The notes: generated from the sequence alone by a model not told the origin. 64,000 nucleotides of DNA from Thiohalocapsa sp. ML1 (GCF_001469165.1 NZ_JABX01000001.1:248001-312000), one strand, 5' to 3'; positions 7,914 through 17,227 are shown, counted from the stretch's first letter. Translations and numbers: made by a program.

Positions 7914-9514
7914 GGGCGGGCCTGTGCGTGGCGGCTCGTGCGGGCGGAGGGCGCGCTCATGCCGTCCTGCGCCGGCGGACGCTCGCCTCGGCGCAGCAGC
8001 TTGCCGCTCGCGGTGCGCGGCAGCGCGGCGACGATGCGAAAGCGCTGCGGGACCTTGTAGGGTGCGAGCAGCTCGCGGCAGTGGGCCTCCAGCGCCGCGG
8101 GGTCCGGCTGTGCGGTGACTGCCGGCGCCAGCACCAGGTCCGCGTGCGGCTGCTCGCCGTCGCGCGGGTGCGACACGCCATAAACGCACGCCTCGCTGAT
8201 GCCGGGATGCTGCTCCAGCACGCGCTCGACCTCCTGCGGGAAAAACTTCATGCCGCCGACGCTGATCAGATCCTTCGCACGGCCCACCAGGGTCAGGTAG
8301 CCGTCGGCATCGAGCCGGCCCAAGTCGCCGGTGGCGAGCCAGCCGCCGCGCGCGGCCAAGATCTCGGCGCGCGGGCGCCAGGGGTCATAGTACGCATCGA
8401 GCAGGCCCGGGCCTTGCAGCAGCACCTCGCCCGTGGGCGTGTCGGACGCCTCGGGATCGGCCTCCGCGGTGGGGACCAGCTTCAGCGTGTAGGCCGGCAG
8501 CAGCCGCCCGACCGAGCCCTCGTGCGCGCGGGCGCCGTCGTGATTGATCGCCGGCAGGCCGATCTCGATGATGCCGTAGGTCTCGTTCAGCCCCCGGCCG
8601 AAGCGCGCGCGGAAGCGCTCCGCCAGCTCCGGGCGCAGCCGCGCTGTGGTCACCACCGCGAGCCGCAGGCTGTCCGGCAGCCGCGCGTCGGCGTCGTGGG
8701 TCATCAGGTCGTAGTGGGTCGGCGAGCCGTAGATCAGCGTCCCGCGGTGGTCGTCGGCAGCCTTGAGAATACTCACGCCGAAGGCGTTGGCCGGCAGCAC
8801 GATGGCGGCGCCATAGCTGAGATAGGCAACAATGGACACCGCGAAGTGGTAGGCCATGGACAACAGCCACACCACGCGATCCTCAGGGCCGATGGCCATC
8901 ACCGCGTTGGCGGCGGCGATGCGCGCGCGGATGGTGGCATGGGACAGCACCACGCCCTTGGCCGCGCCGGTGGTGCCGGACGTGAAGCGGATGAAGGCCG
9001 GGTGCAGGTCAGCGAGCCCCGGCGGCGGCTCGCGCAAGCGGGTGTCGGTGAGGTACAGCGCCTGCTCCGGCAGCTCGCCGCCGACCCGCGCCGCGGCGCC
9101 GTCGAGCAGCTCGGCGTGCCCGCGCTGCCCGCTGATGATGCCGTCGAGGGCGATGCAGCGGGGGATCAGCCGCTTCTCGGCGCCGGCGAGCTCGGTGGGG
9201 ATCGGCGTCACGCAGGCGCCGCAGGCCCAGATGGCGTAGGTGTAGGCGATGTAGGCGGCGCCGCTCGGATAGTGCAGGCCGATGTTCATGCCCGGCCGCA
9301 CGCCGGCGTCGGCCAGGGCCGCGGCCAAACCCTGGACGCGGATCGCCAGCGCTGCATAGGTCTCGATCGGCTCCGGGCGCGGCCCAAGGATAGCCGGGTG
9401 CCCCGGCTGCGCCGCGGCGCGCGCAAAGAAGTCGTCGGCCAGGCTCTTGGTTGGCTCGGCGCGTGGCTCGGCGCGTGGCTCGGCGCATGGCTCGAACGGC
9501 GTAGCTGCGGTCAT
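7910..9514 (-). CDS. acyl/aryl-AMP ligase (adenylation enzyme)
   Basis: A 534-residue ANL-superfamily enzyme that adenylates a carboxylic acid and probably transfers it to a carrier protein. Core motifs in order are FTSGTTGAAKG (178-188), NETYGIIEIG, ATGDLGRLDADGYL, GRAKDLISVGGMK and the catalytic lysine segment LPRTASGKLLRR near the C-terminus. The start ATG at 9512-9514 has GAGGGG upstream at a good distance. Residues 11-21 contain a tandem AEPR repeat that comes from a 12-bp DNA repeat. Its stop overlaps the SGNH gene by ATGA. The substrate cannot be predicted by eye; the carrier at 6473-6724 is the likely acceptor. Confidence 0.87.
   Translation of the reverse strand: MTAATPFEPCAEPRAEPRAEPTKSLADDFFARAAAQPGHPAILGPRPEPIETYAALAIRVQGLAAALADAGVRPGMNIGLHYPSGAAYIAYTYAIWACGACVTPIPTELAGAEKRLIPRCIALDGIISGQRGHAELLDGAAARVGGELPEQALYLTDTRLREPPPGLADLHPAFIRFTSGTTGAAKGVVLSHATIRARIAAANAVMAIGPEDRVVWLLSMAYHFAVSIVAYLSYGAAIVLPANAFGVSILKAADDHRGTLIYGSPTHYDLMTHDADARLPDSLRLAVVTTARLRPELAERFRARFGRGLNETYGIIEIGLPAINHDGARAHEGSVGRLLPAYTLKLVPTAEADPEASDTPTGEVLLQGPGLLDAYYDPWRPRAEILAARGGWLATGDLGRLDADGYLTLVGRAKDLISVGGMKFFPQEVERVLEQHPGISEACVYGVSHPRDGEQPHADLVLAPAVTAQPDPAALEAHCRELLAPYKVPQRFRIVAALPRTASGKLLRRGERPPAQDGMSAPSARTSRHAQARP
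9453..9494. repeat. 12-bp tandem repeat inside the ligase gene
   Basis: The unit GGCTCGGCGCGT occurs at 9453-9464 and 9465-9476, with a one-base variant at 9477-9488 and a half unit after it. It is in frame and encodes repeated A-E-P-R/C at the N-terminus of the AMP-ligase, ahead of the folded domain. Confidence 0.85.
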
Positions 9515-9687
9515 GCCGCGAGACCCCTCGGACGCTCGGGATAGGATTGGCGGCAGTCTAGCAACGGCAGCACGGCCCCCACGGGCGCAGCCTTGCCGCT
9601 CGCAAAGTGATCCTTGCGTTGCCCAAGCGGCGGCCGCTGATGCTTGAGATCTGCCGGTCGCGGCCGGTTCCGGCGGTGTCGATCCGA

Positions 9688-10890
9688 TCAGGGCACCTCG
9701 CCCGCGGCCAGCAGCCGGCCAAGACCGGCCCCCATCCCCCAGCAGGTGCCGGCGACCCGGGCGGACGCCTGCGCACGGGGCTCGGCGCTCAAGCACTTGC
9801 CGGCGGCATAGAGGCCGTCGATGCCGGCGACGGCGAGCGCGCCGAGCGGGATGTCGTAGCGGGTGCCGGGCGGCAGGTACTCGAGCTTGATGCCCTGCTC
9901 GGGGTGCCAGTGCTCGATGGGCCAGCAGCCGGCGCAGACGGCGTCCTCGAAGCGGCGCGCGGATTTCAGATCCGCCTCCTGCAGTCGGTAGCGCCCGCGC
10001 ACGCGCCCGCCGTCGCGCACGCCGAGCCGACCGCAGGGGCCGAGCCTGGCCGCGGCGAATTCCGGCAGGCGGCGGAGCCAATCCAGCAATTGCGCCAGCG
10101 TGCCCTGCATGCGCTCCCCATCGAAGTCGGCCGCGGACAGGTTGAGCTTGAGATAGACCTCGTCGGCGGCGATGCCGCTGTCCGGCCACAGCGTCGCGCA
10201 CGCCTCCGGCAGCTCGCCGGCCGCGACCGCGGCGCGGATGTGCTTGATCAGCGCGACGCCCTTCGGGAAGGCCAGTGCGCCGGTTGCCGCCCCGGTCACC
10301 ACGACCACGAGCCCGGCCAGGGCCTCGCCGGGCTCCACCAGCGCCGGATCGACCAAGCGCACCGCGGCCGCGTCGCCGCTGGCGTCCACGGCGGCGCGGG
10401 GGTGCAGGCGGCGCTCGCCGCCGCCGACGCGCAGCCGCACGCCATGGACCCGACCGTCGCGGGTCTCGATGGCGGTCACCTCGCTGTCGGTGAGGCAGGT
10501 AATGCGCGACTCCTCCGCCAGCCAGCGGCGCGTGACCTCGCGGTAGACGGCGGGGTCCACGTTGAGCACCCGGGTGCGGCCGATGCGCCGGGGGGCAGTG
10601 CGCGGGTCCGCGGCCATCAGGCGCTCGATGAGCTCCAGCGGCAGGCCGGCGTTCACCGGCTCGCCGGCCTCGTCGAACAGGCCGCCGATGGTGTGGATGA
10701 GCGCGTCGGCCACCGTGCCGCCGGTGTCGGCGGCCCGCTCGAGGAGCAGCACCTCGGCACCACCGCGCGCGGCGGCCAACGCACAGGCCATGCCGGCGGC
10801 ACCGGCCCCGATCACCAGGAGCGGTCCGTTGGCGGTGCCGGCTGCCCGGGCTTCGAACCCCGAGTGCGGCTGCGCGCGCGTGCCGCTCAT
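9688..10890 (-). CDS. FAD-dependent oxidoreductase
   Basis: A 400-residue flavoprotein with the dinucleotide-binding motif VIGAGAAGMACALAAARGG (about 26-44), followed by LLERAADTGGT. The C-terminal FAD half is DGLYAAGKCLSAEPRAQASARVAGTCWGMG, cited here only by its key G-L-Y-A-A-G and R-V-A-G-T elements. It fits the FAD-dependent oxidoreductases of the FAD_oxidored group. The start ATG overlaps the stop of the condensation-domain gene by ATGA, so the two are translationally coupled. A role in oxidising or dehydrogenating an intermediate on the carrier protein is plausible but inferred. Confidence 0.78.
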   Translation of the reverse strand: MSGTRAQPHSGFEARAAGTANGPLLVIGAGAAGMACALAAARGGAEVLLLERAADTGGTVADALIHTIGGLFDEAGEPVNAGLPLELIERLMAADPRTAPRRIGRTRVLNVDPAVYREVTRRWLAEESRITCLTDSEVTAIETRDGRVHGVRLRVGGGERRLHPRAAVDASGDAAAVRLVDPALVEPGEALAGLVVVVTGAATGALAFPKGVALIKHIRAAVAAGELPEACATLWPDSGIAADEVYLKLNLSAADFDGERMQGTLAQLLDWLRRLPEFAAARLGPCGRLGVRDGGRVRGRYRLQEADLKSARRFEDAVCAGCWPIEHWHPEQGIKLEYLPPGTRYDIPLGALAVAGIDGLYAAGKCLSAEPRAQASARVAGTCWGMGAGLGRLLAAGEVP

Positions 10891-12230
10891 AGCGTGCCGC
10901 TCGCGCCGAGGTCGGCGAGCGGTCGCTCCGGCGCCGCGGTGGCCTCCCCCAGCAGCCGCAGGAAGCGCGCGCCGAGACCGTCGATGGTGGCAGGCCGGAA
11001 CAGATCGCGGTTGAAGCTGAGGCCGGCGCCGATGGCGTGGGTGTCCACGTCCTCCAGAAAGGTCAGGCCGGCGTCATAGAGACCGTCGAGCTGCGGGATG
11101 TCGCAGCGCTCGGCGCAGATGCCGGCGGCGGCGAACCGGCGCGGAATGAAGTCGCTGTGCTCCCACGCGGACATGGACCGCAGCGCCGCCGGCGCGCCGC
11201 CCGCGGCGGGGTCGGCGCGACCTTCGAGCAGCCGAATAACCGGAAAGGGCTGGTGGTGCAGGCCGAGCAGCAACTGGCCGTTGACGGCGCGCACCAGCGC
11301 CGCGAAATCCTGGCCACGGACCTGATCGACGCGCAGCCGGACAATCAGCGGGCTGATCAGCAGGCCGACGACGCCGCGAAAGCGCGGCTGCTGGCGCGGC
11401 ATGGACGACGGCACCAGGAGCCAGACATCGTCCTGCCCGGTCCAGCGGTGCAGCAGCCAAAGCCAGGCGGCCAGCAGCACCGAAAAGCGGGTGCAGGACC
11501 GTGCGGCGCTCAGCGACTGGACGGCGCGGGTCAGCCGGTCCGGCAACGCGAGGCCGAGGGTGGCGCCGTTGAAGGTCTTCGCCGGCGGGCGCGGATGGTC
11601 CGTCGGCAGCTCAAGCCGCGGCAGCTCGCCCGCGAGCTGCGCCTGCCAGTAGTCGGCCATGCGCCGGCCCTTGTCCGCGGCGAGCAGGTCCTGCTCCCGG
11701 CGCACGTAGTCGGCGTGCGTGGCCGGCAGCGGCGGCAGCTCGACGGGCTTGCCGGCGGCGAGGGCACCAACGCAGGCGACGAGCTCGCGGCCCAGAATGC
11801 CCCAGCTCGGCGCATCGCCGGCGATGTGGTGCAGCGCGAGCAGCAGCAGCGCACCCGGTTCCGCGCCCCGGTACAGGGTCGCGCGGAACAGGCCGTGCTC
11901 GAGCACGAAGGGCCGGCGCAGGTCCGCGGCGGCGCGGGCCAGCAGGGCGCCCCGATCCAGGCCGCTCGCATCGACCTCCTGCCACCAGTGCGTCGGCTCA
12001 GTGGTCCACTGCGTGCCGGAGGTCCCGCCGGCGTCCAAGCGCACGGCGGTGCGCAGCATCGCATGTCGCTCCATCAGCGTCGTCAGTGCCGCGCGCAGCA
12101 GGTCGGCGCTGACCGGGGCGTCGAACAGCAGCGGCAGCGCCGTGTTGTGCACCGGGTCGGCGGGGTCGCCGCCGGTGGCCGCGAGGTAGCCGCTTTGGCA
12201 GTCGGAGAGAGGCAGGGTGTCGGTGCTCAT
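10887..12230 (-). CDS. stand-alone NRPS-type condensation domain protein
   Basis: A 447-residue protein made of a single condensation domain. The catalytic HHxxxD motif is intact as HHIAGD (residues 134-139) in the usual context LALHHIAGDAPSWGIL. Further typical elements are R-H-A-M-L-R-T near residue 55 and the C-terminal SFNRDLF region. Free C domains form amide or ester bonds between a carrier-bound acyl group and a soluble or second carrier-bound acceptor. The gene is separated by 113 bp from the upstream phosphoesterase and overlaps the FAD oxidoreductase (ATGA). Together with the free ligase and free carrier it forms a dismantled NRPS module. Confidence 0.87.
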   Translation of the reverse strand: MSTDTLPLSDCQSGYLAATGGDPADPVHNTALPLLFDAPVSADLLRAALTTLMERHAMLRTAVRLDAGGTSGTQWTTEPTHWWQEVDASGLDRGALLARAAADLRRPFVLEHGLFRATLYRGAEPGALLLLALHHIAGDAPSWGILGRELVACVGALAAGKPVELPPLPATHADYVRREQDLLAADKGRRMADYWQAQLAGELPRLELPTDHPRPPAKTFNGATLGLALPDRLTRAVQSLSAARSCTRFSVLLAAWLWLLHRWTGQDDVWLLVPSSMPRQQPRFRGVVGLLISPLIVRLRVDQVRGQDFAALVRAVNGQLLLGLHHQPFPVIRLLEGRADPAAGGAPAALRSMSAWEHSDFIPRRFAAAGICAERCDIPQLDGLYDAGLTFLEDVDTHAIGAGLSFNRDLFRPATIDGLGARFLRLLGEATAAPERPLADLGASGTL

Positions 12231-12343
12231 CGCGTATCGAGAACCTAGCGGGCATGCCCTCCTTCGAGGGCGGGACAGCGGCGTTCGGCGCCGGCATGGG
12301 ATGCGACGATCATCTCCCCTTCACAAGACGCGGAGATGCGCGG

Positions 12344-13219
12344 TCAGCGCTGCTTCAGCTCGCGAGGCGATGAAAGGAACCGGTCGGTCGGCCGTGCTTG
12401 CGGAACCTCGGCCGCCAGCTCCGCCACCACCGGGAAATGGTCGGACGGGTAGCGGCCGTCGCGGGACCAGGTGTCGGTCCAGGCGCGCCGCACCGCGAGA
12501 TCCGATGATGCCAGGATCCAGTCGATGCAGACCCGGGCCGTACCGGTGAAGTCGTGGCGCGTGCCCTGGCGACCCGGCAGCGCGTCGAAGACATCCTGCA
12601 GCCGACGCCCGCCGGCGAGCGCCGGCGCCGTTAGTGCCGCGTGCTCCGGGCCCGCGGCATCGACATTGAAATCGCCGGTCAGGACCACCGGCACGTCCGC
12701 CGGCGTATCGCCGAGCCAGTGGCCGAGCAGCTCCACCGCGAAGCCGGTAAAGGTGCTGCCCCAATGAAAATGGGTGTTGTAGACATCGAGCAGCCGTCCG
12801 CTCGCCTGCTCGCGCAGCCGCACCCGGGTGACGATGCGCGGCAGATCGGCGCCGGGCCCAAGGCTTGCGGGGCGGTCCGGCGTTGCGCTGAGCCAGCGGG
12901 TCTGCGTCTCCTCCAGCCTGAACCGCTCCGCCTGGAAGAACACGGCACAGTGCTCGCCGGGCGCGGGCTCGCTCGGGCGCGGCGAGACGACGCCGGCAAA
13001 GCGGCCTTCGCCGGCCATGCCCCAGTGCGGGAAGCGCGCGCGGATGGCGTCGATCTGCTCCGGCATCGCCTCCTGCGTGCACAGGATGTCCGGCGCCAGC
13101 CGGGCCAGACAGTCCAGCAGCAGCGGCTTGCGCCGGGGCCAGGCATCGGCACCGTCCGGCGCGGTGGCGAAGCGCAGGTTGAAGGTGCAGAGCGTGAAAG
13201 CCGCCGTGTTGCGCATCAT
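12344..13219 (-). CDS. endonuclease/exonuclease/phosphatase-family hydrolase
   Basis: A 291-residue EEP-superfamily metal phosphoesterase. Visible blocks are CTFNLRFATAPDG with the metal-site Asn, ILCTQEAM with the metal-binding Glu, YNTHFHW with the catalytic His, LTGDFNVDA (Asp-Phe-Asn) and the C-terminal SDHFPV with the general-base D-H pair. All catalytic residues are present. There is no signal peptide, so it acts in the cytoplasm. The start ATG at 13217-13219 overlaps the kinase stop (ATGA). Members hydrolyse phosphodiesters or phosphomonoesters of sugars, lipids or nucleic acids; here a small phosphorylated intermediate is likelier than DNA. Confidence 0.82.
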   Translation of the reverse strand: MMRNTAAFTLCTFNLRFATAPDGADAWPRRKPLLLDCLARLAPDILCTQEAMPEQIDAIRARFPHWGMAGEGRFAGVVSPRPSEPAPGEHCAVFFQAERFRLEETQTRWLSATPDRPASLGPGADLPRIVTRVRLREQASGRLLDVYNTHFHWGSTFTGFAVELLGHWLGDTPADVPVVLTGDFNVDAAGPEHAALTAPALAGGRRLQDVFDALPGRQGTRHDFTGTARVCIDWILASSDLAVRRAWTDTWSRDGRYPSDHFPVVAELAAEVPQARPTDRFLSSPRELKQR

Positions 13220-14103
13220 CGGCCGTCCAGAGCGCCGACCAGCCGCGCCAGGGGCGCGGCGAGGCCCTGATACAGGGAGAGCGGCAACGACCACTCGTTG
13301 CCCGGCTTGTTCGGGTCCAGGTAGAAGTGCCCTAGCCCATCGACGACGCGGGCCATCCGCTGCATGTCGTAGCCCCGGGCGCGCAGGCGCGGCACCAGCT
13401 CGCGCTCCGCCAACGCCAGCAGCGCCGGGCGGTCGCTGGTGAGCCGCATCGCGTTGAACAGATAGACACCGCACTCCATCGCCTCCAGGAAGCCGGGCTC
13501 GCGCGTGCGCATGGCCCACTCCACGTCGAAGTCGATCAGGCGCACCCGCCCGCCCGGCTCGATGATCTCGTTGTCGCCCCAGCGGTCGCCGTAGATGACG
13601 CCGCAGGCATGGGCCTCGTGCAGCGTCTCGAGCACCGGCGCGACGACGCTCAAATCGCCGCAGCTCACGGCCGCATAGGCGGTGCGGCCATGGATGCGCT
13701 CGATCAGCATCCAGTCGTCGCCGACGGCGAGCAATGCCGGCACCGGCAGGCCGAGCGCGCGCGCGTGCTCCACGAAGGCGATCTCCTCCGCGATGCTCCG
13801 CAGCCGAAACAGCCCGCCGCGCTCCGGAAAGCCGGTGTAGAGGTACATGCCGTTCAGATAATCGAAGATCTCCGCCGACGACGCGTCGCGACGCATCCGG
13901 AACACGGCGCCGCCCCGGTCGGTGTCGATCAGCAGCACGTGGTTCAGCGCGCCCTCGTTGGGCGGCGCCATGAGCGCCGCCCGGTGCCCGCCGGGCAGCC
14001 GCTCCAGCGCCGCGGCCAGCGCCGCTTGTACCGACGCGGGCAGGCGTGCCTCGGGACGCGATTCGGGAATGGCCAAGTGACTGGGCATTGCTGCTGCGTT
14101 CAT
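13216..14103 (-). CDS. aminoglycoside-phosphotransferase/LPS-kinase-like protein
   Basis: A 295-residue protein with a protein-kinase-like fold of the APH/RIO type. The catalytic loop reads [14 protein letters not shown] (D-x-x-x-x-N) and the metal segment reads LIDFDVEW (D-F-D in place of D-F-G). Two starts are possible: a GTG at 14107-14109 and the ATG at 14101-14103. The ATG overlaps the stop of the uxs-like gene by ATGA, as do its neighbours, so I chose it. A small-molecule, sugar or lipid-A-core kinase role fits the cluster; the substrate is unknown. Confidence 0.7.
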   Translation of the reverse strand: MNAAAMPSHLAIPESRPEARLPASVQAALAAALERLPGGHRAALMAPPNEGALNHVLLIDTDRGGAVFRMRRDASSAEIFDYLNGMYLYTGFPERGGLFRLRSIAEEIAFVEHARALGLPVPALLAVGDDWMLIERIHGRTAYAAVSCGDLSVVAPVLETLHEAHACGVIYGDRWGDNEIIEPGGRVRLIDFDVEWAMRTREPGFLEAMECGVYLFNAMRLTSDRPALLALAERELVPRLRARGYDMQRMARVVDGLGHFYLDPNKPGNEWSLPLSLYQGLAAPLARLVGALDGR

Positions 14104-15074
14104 GCGCACTGCTCCAGGTGCATGATGCCGTCGAAATAGGCGATGGTGCGGGCCAGGCCGTCATCGAGCCCGGTGGTCGGGCGCCAGCCCAGGGCCTGCG
14201 TTGCAAAGGTGATGTCCGGCCGGCGCTGGCGCGGATCATCCGATGGCAGCGGCTCGAAGATGATCCTGGAGCCGGAGCCGGTCAGCGCGATGACCTTCTC
14301 GGCGAGCTGGCGCATCGAGAATTCCAGCGGGTTGCCCAGGTTCATCGGGCCGGTTACGGCGGCGTCGGTCTCCATGAGGCGGATCAGGGCATCGACCAGG
14401 TCGTCGACGTAGCAGAACGAGCGCGTCTGGCTGCCGTCGCCGTAGATGGTCAGCGGGCGTCCGGACCGGGCCTGAACGATGAAGTTCGAGACCACGCGGC
14501 CGTCGTTGGGGTGCATGCGCGGGCCATAGGTGTTGAAGATCCGCGCGACCTTCACGGCGACGCCGTGCTGGCGGTGATAGTCGAAGAACAGGGTCTCGGC
14601 GCAGCGCTTGCCCTCGTCGTAGCAGGAGCGCAGGCCGACGGGGTTGACATTGCCCCAGTAGCCTTCCGGCTGCGGGTGTACCTCGGGGTCGCCATAGACC
14701 TCGCTGGTGGACGCCTGCAGGATGCGCGCCTTGGTGCGCTTGGCGAGTCCGAGCATGTTGATGGCGCCATGGACGCTGGTCTTGGTGGTCTGCACCGGAT
14801 CGAACTGGTAATGCACCGGCGACGCCGGACAGGCCAGGTTGTAGATCTCGTCCACCTCGACATAGAGCGGAAAGGTGATGTCGTGGCGCTGCAGCTCGAA
14901 GTGCGGATGCGACAACAGCTCGTCGATGTTGCCGCGCGTGCTGCTGAAGAAGTTGTCCACGCAAAGCACGTCGTGGCCCCGTTCCAACAGCCGCCGGCAG
15001 AGATGCGAGCCGATGAAGCCGGCACCGCCGGTGACCAGGGTGCGGGTGCGATGGTCCAGTCGGTTGATGCTCAT
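14100..15074 (-). CDS. uxs: UDP-glucuronate decarboxylase (UDP-xylose synthase)
   Basis: A 324-residue extended short-chain dehydrogenase. NAD motif GGAGFIGSH lies at residues 16-24, the catalytic triad segments are STSEVYGDP and SCYDEGKR (Y-x-x-x-K), and [16 protein letters not shown] is typical of the UXS family, which converts UDP-glucuronate to UDP-xylose. Other typical pieces are [12 protein letters not shown] and [15 protein letters not shown]. The ATG at 15072-15074 overlaps the YjbQ stop (ATGA); open sequence further upstream is a shadow. UDP-xylose or its 4-keto intermediate would feed a glycan in this cluster. Confidence 0.92.
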   Translation of the reverse strand: MSINRLDHRTRTLVTGGAGFIGSHLCRRLLERGHDVLCVDNFFSSTRGNIDELLSHPHFELQRHDITFPLYVEVDEIYNLACPASPVHYQFDPVQTTKTSVHGAINMLGLAKRTKARILQASTSEVYGDPEVHPQPEGYWGNVNPVGLRSCYDEGKRCAETLFFDYHRQHGVAVKVARIFNTYGPRMHPNDGRVVSNFIVQARSGRPLTIYGDGSQTRSFCYVDDLVDALIRLMETDAAVTGPMNLGNPLEFSMRQLAEKVIALTGSGSRIIFEPLPSDDPRQRRPDITFATQALGWRPTTGLDDGLARTIAYFDGIMHLEQCA

Positions 15075-15493
15075 GGGTCGGCGTTCTCTCCCAGCAGGGT
15101 GATGGTCAGGCGGCGCTGTTTCGGCGCGCGGCGGTGCTCCCACAGAAACACGTCTTGCAGCCGCGCCAGCGCCAAGGCGCCGTGCTCGAACGGCAGGGTC
15201 AGCGCGCTCGCGGTGAGCGCCGAGCGCACGTGCGCGGGCATGTCGTCCGCGCCCTCGCCCGCGAGCAGCCAGCCCGCGTCCTCGCGCACAAGGTTAGCGA
15301 AAAAGCGCTCGAGGTCCGGCGTCGCGTCGCGCTCCTGCACCAGCAGGCTCGCCGAGGTGTGCAGCAACAGCAGGTTGCACAGCCCACTCGCGAGGCCGGA
15401 GGCGGCGATCACGGCGTTCACTTGTGCCGTGACGGCCAGCAACGCGCGCTCGCCGGGGGTGTCGATGATCAGGGTGTCACGATGCAGCCGCAT
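15071..15493 (-). CDS. yjbQ: YjbQ family protein (UPF0047)
   Basis: A 140-residue protein of the YjbQ/UPF0047 family, weakly linked in the literature to thiamin-phosphate synthase activity; the cellular role is unsettled. The conserved [24 protein letters not shown] and VFLWEHR segments are all visible and the length is right for the family. The ATG at 15491-15493 lies 17 bp inside the end of the HAD gene, and the stop overlaps uxs (ATGA), so it is coupled on both sides. Its presence inside a sugar cluster is unusual and its job here is unknown. Confidence 0.85.
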   Translation of the reverse strand: MRLHRDTLIIDTPGERALLAVTAQVNAVIAASGLASGLCNLLLLHTSASLLVQERDATPDLERFFANLVREDAGWLLAGEGADDMPAHVRSALTASALTLPFEHGALALARLQDVFLWEHRRAPKQRRLTITLLGENADP

Positions 15494-16292
15494 GGCGGTG
15501 CTCCAGGGGCAGGTGCGCATGCTCGGCGTCGCGGTCCGGCCAGGGAACGCCGTCGCAGAGGCCATGGGCGCGCAGGCCGTCGTGGATGCCGAGTACGCCG
15601 GGATGAGCGCTCAGATGGACCCGGGGCAGGTGCCGGATCGCGTCCAGCAGCCCGTCCTCGGCGTTGCCGACGGCGATGCCGGGGAGCCCGGTCTGGAACA
15701 GCGAGAGATCGTTCAGGGTGTCGCCGGCGACCACCACGGGGTGCTCCGCGAGACCCGCGTACTCCAGCAGCCGCAGCAGCGCCGGCCCCTTGGCCACCCC
15801 GCGCGGGAGCACATCGAGGTACATCTCGTGGGAGAGCAGGCAGTCGAAGCCGGCAGCGGCGATCTTGTCGGCGATGCGCCGCGGGAAGTCGGCCGGGTCG
15901 AAGAAGTAGGACACCCGATAGGGCGCATCGACCGCCTGCGGCGCGATGGCCGGCTCGTCCGCCAGCAGTGCCCGCACCCGCGCGCCGGCGTCGCCCCAGG
16001 CGGCGGCGACCCAGTCCTGCAGCGGCGCGATGGGCGCGAGTGTGTCGCCATCCACGATGCGCGTGCCGATGTCCGAGATGATCCACCGCGGGCGCGGCGG
16101 CAGCGGCTCGTCGCCCCCGGCGGCGTCCAGCAGCGGCAGCGTGTCCGCCAGCGCGCGGCCGGTGACGAAGATCAGGATGCAACGCTCGCCGAGCCCGGCG
16201 AGCCATTGGTAGAAGCGCCGGCGCGTCGCCGCATCGCCGCCGAGCAGCGTGCCGTCGAGGTCGGTGGCGAGGACGAAGGTGTCCGGGGTCAT
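15477..16292 (-). CDS. HAD-family sugar phosphatase (sucrose-phosphatase-like)
   Basis: A 271-residue HAD hydrolase. Motif I is TDLDGTLLGG (D-x-D at residues 10-12), motif II is VTGR, the lysine comes from GVAKGPALLRLL and motif IV is VVAGDTLNDLSLF. The cap and the G-D-T-L-N-D form resemble the S6PP/Cof-type enzymes that dephosphorylate sucrose-6-phosphate, glucosylglycerate-phosphate or similar. The ATG at 16290-16292 overlaps the upstream phosphatase stop (ATGA). It probably removes phosphate from a sugar intermediate of the cluster. Confidence 0.82.
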   Translation of the reverse strand: MTPDTFVLATDLDGTLLGGDAATRRRFYQWLAGLGERCILIFVTGRALADTLPLLDAAGGDEPLPPRPRWIISDIGTRIVDGDTLAPIAPLQDWVAAAWGDAGARVRALLADEPAIAPQAVDAPYRVSYFFDPADFPRRIADKIAAAGFDCLLSHEMYLDVLPRGVAKGPALLRLLEYAGLAEHPVVVAGDTLNDLSLFQTGLPGIAVGNAEDGLLDAIRHLPRVHLSAHPGVLGIHDGLRAHGLCDGVPWPDRDAEHAHLPLEHRHAAAS

Positions 16293-17218
16293 CGGCCGCT
16301 CCCGTGCATGAACAAGGCGCCGGCAGCCGGCCGCGGCGCATCCGCGCAAATCCCTGCGACGATCTCCGCCAGCGCCTCGAACACCCCCGGCACCCCGGCA
16401 AGCAGGCCGCGCGAACGCAGCGGCGCATAGGGTGCGCCGTCGCCGTCGGCGATGCGGCAGCCGGTCTCGGCGAGCAGCACCGACGCGGCGGCACCGTCCC
16501 AGGGACCCAAGCCCGCCTCCCAGAAGCCCTGCACGTCGCCGGCCGCGACATAGGCCAGCTCCATGGCCGCGCAGCCGAGGCAGCGGACATCGCGGGCGCC
16601 GGCCCAGATGCCGTCCAGCCGCGTCAGCAGCGCCGCGCGGGCCGGCCCGGTGCAGCGCACCGGCAGGCCGACGCAGACCACGGCCTCGGCGAGCGGACGC
16701 GGCACGGCCCGCGGCAGCGGGCGGCCGTTGCGCCAGGCACCGGCACCGCGCACCGCGGTGAAGCACTCGCCCGTTGGCGGGGCGTGGATGACGCCCAGCT
16801 CGGCGACGGCGCCGCGCACCAGCGCCACGGACACCGCGAAGGGCGCGAGGCCGCTCAGAAAGTTCGTCGTGCCGTCGAGGGGGTCCACCACCCAGACCGG
16901 GTCCGCGGCGCCCGCGGCGCCGGTCTCCTCGCCGACGAAGCCGGCCTCCGGCAGCAGCCGGGCGAGGCCGGTGCGCAGCCGCTGCTCGCTGGCCAGGTCC
17001 AGCGCCGAGCGCAGGCTGCCGTCGGGCTTGCATGTGCCGCGGTCCGCGACGGCGCCGCGGAACGCCGCCAGTTGGTCCCGGCCGACCTCGCGGCAGAGCG
17101 CGGTGACGGCGTCGGCCAGGGCGATGTGCGCCATGCGCTCTAGTGACAGGCCGGGCGACACGGGCGGGGCGGCGAGCTTGCCCGCGGATGCGTGCGGGTT
17201 GATGGGATCAGCGTGCAT
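16289..17218 (-). CDS. inositol-monophosphatase family phosphatase
   Basis: A 309-residue member of the IMPase/FBPase/CysQ fold. It has the metal-binding blocks GFVGEETG, WVVDPLDGTTNFL (D-P-L-D-G-T) and, near the C-terminus, GPWDGAAASVLLAETG (W-D). All expected metal ligands are present. Possible substrates include inositol phosphate, histidinol phosphate, PAP (the by-product of PAPS-dependent sulfation) and heptose bisphosphate. PAP is attractive because four PAPS-dependent enzymes are encoded in the same cluster, but this is inference. The stop overlaps the HAD gene (ATGA) and the start lies 9 bp after the transketolase stop. Confidence 0.85.
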   Translation of the reverse strand: MHADPINPHASAGKLAAPPVSPGLSLERMAHIALADAVTALCREVGRDQLAAFRGAVADRGTCKPDGSLRSALDLASEQRLRTGLARLLPEAGFVGEETGAAGAADPVWVVDPLDGTTNFLSGLAPFAVSVALVRGAVAELGVIHAPPTGECFTAVRGAGAWRNGRPLPRAVPRPLAEAVVCVGLPVRCTGPARAALLTRLDGIWAGARDVRCLGCAAMELAYVAAGDVQGFWEAGLGPWDGAAASVLLAETGCRIADGDGAPYAPLRSRGLLAGVPGVFEALAEIVAGICADAPRPAAGALFMHGSGR

Positions 17219-17227
17219 CGGCTCGGC

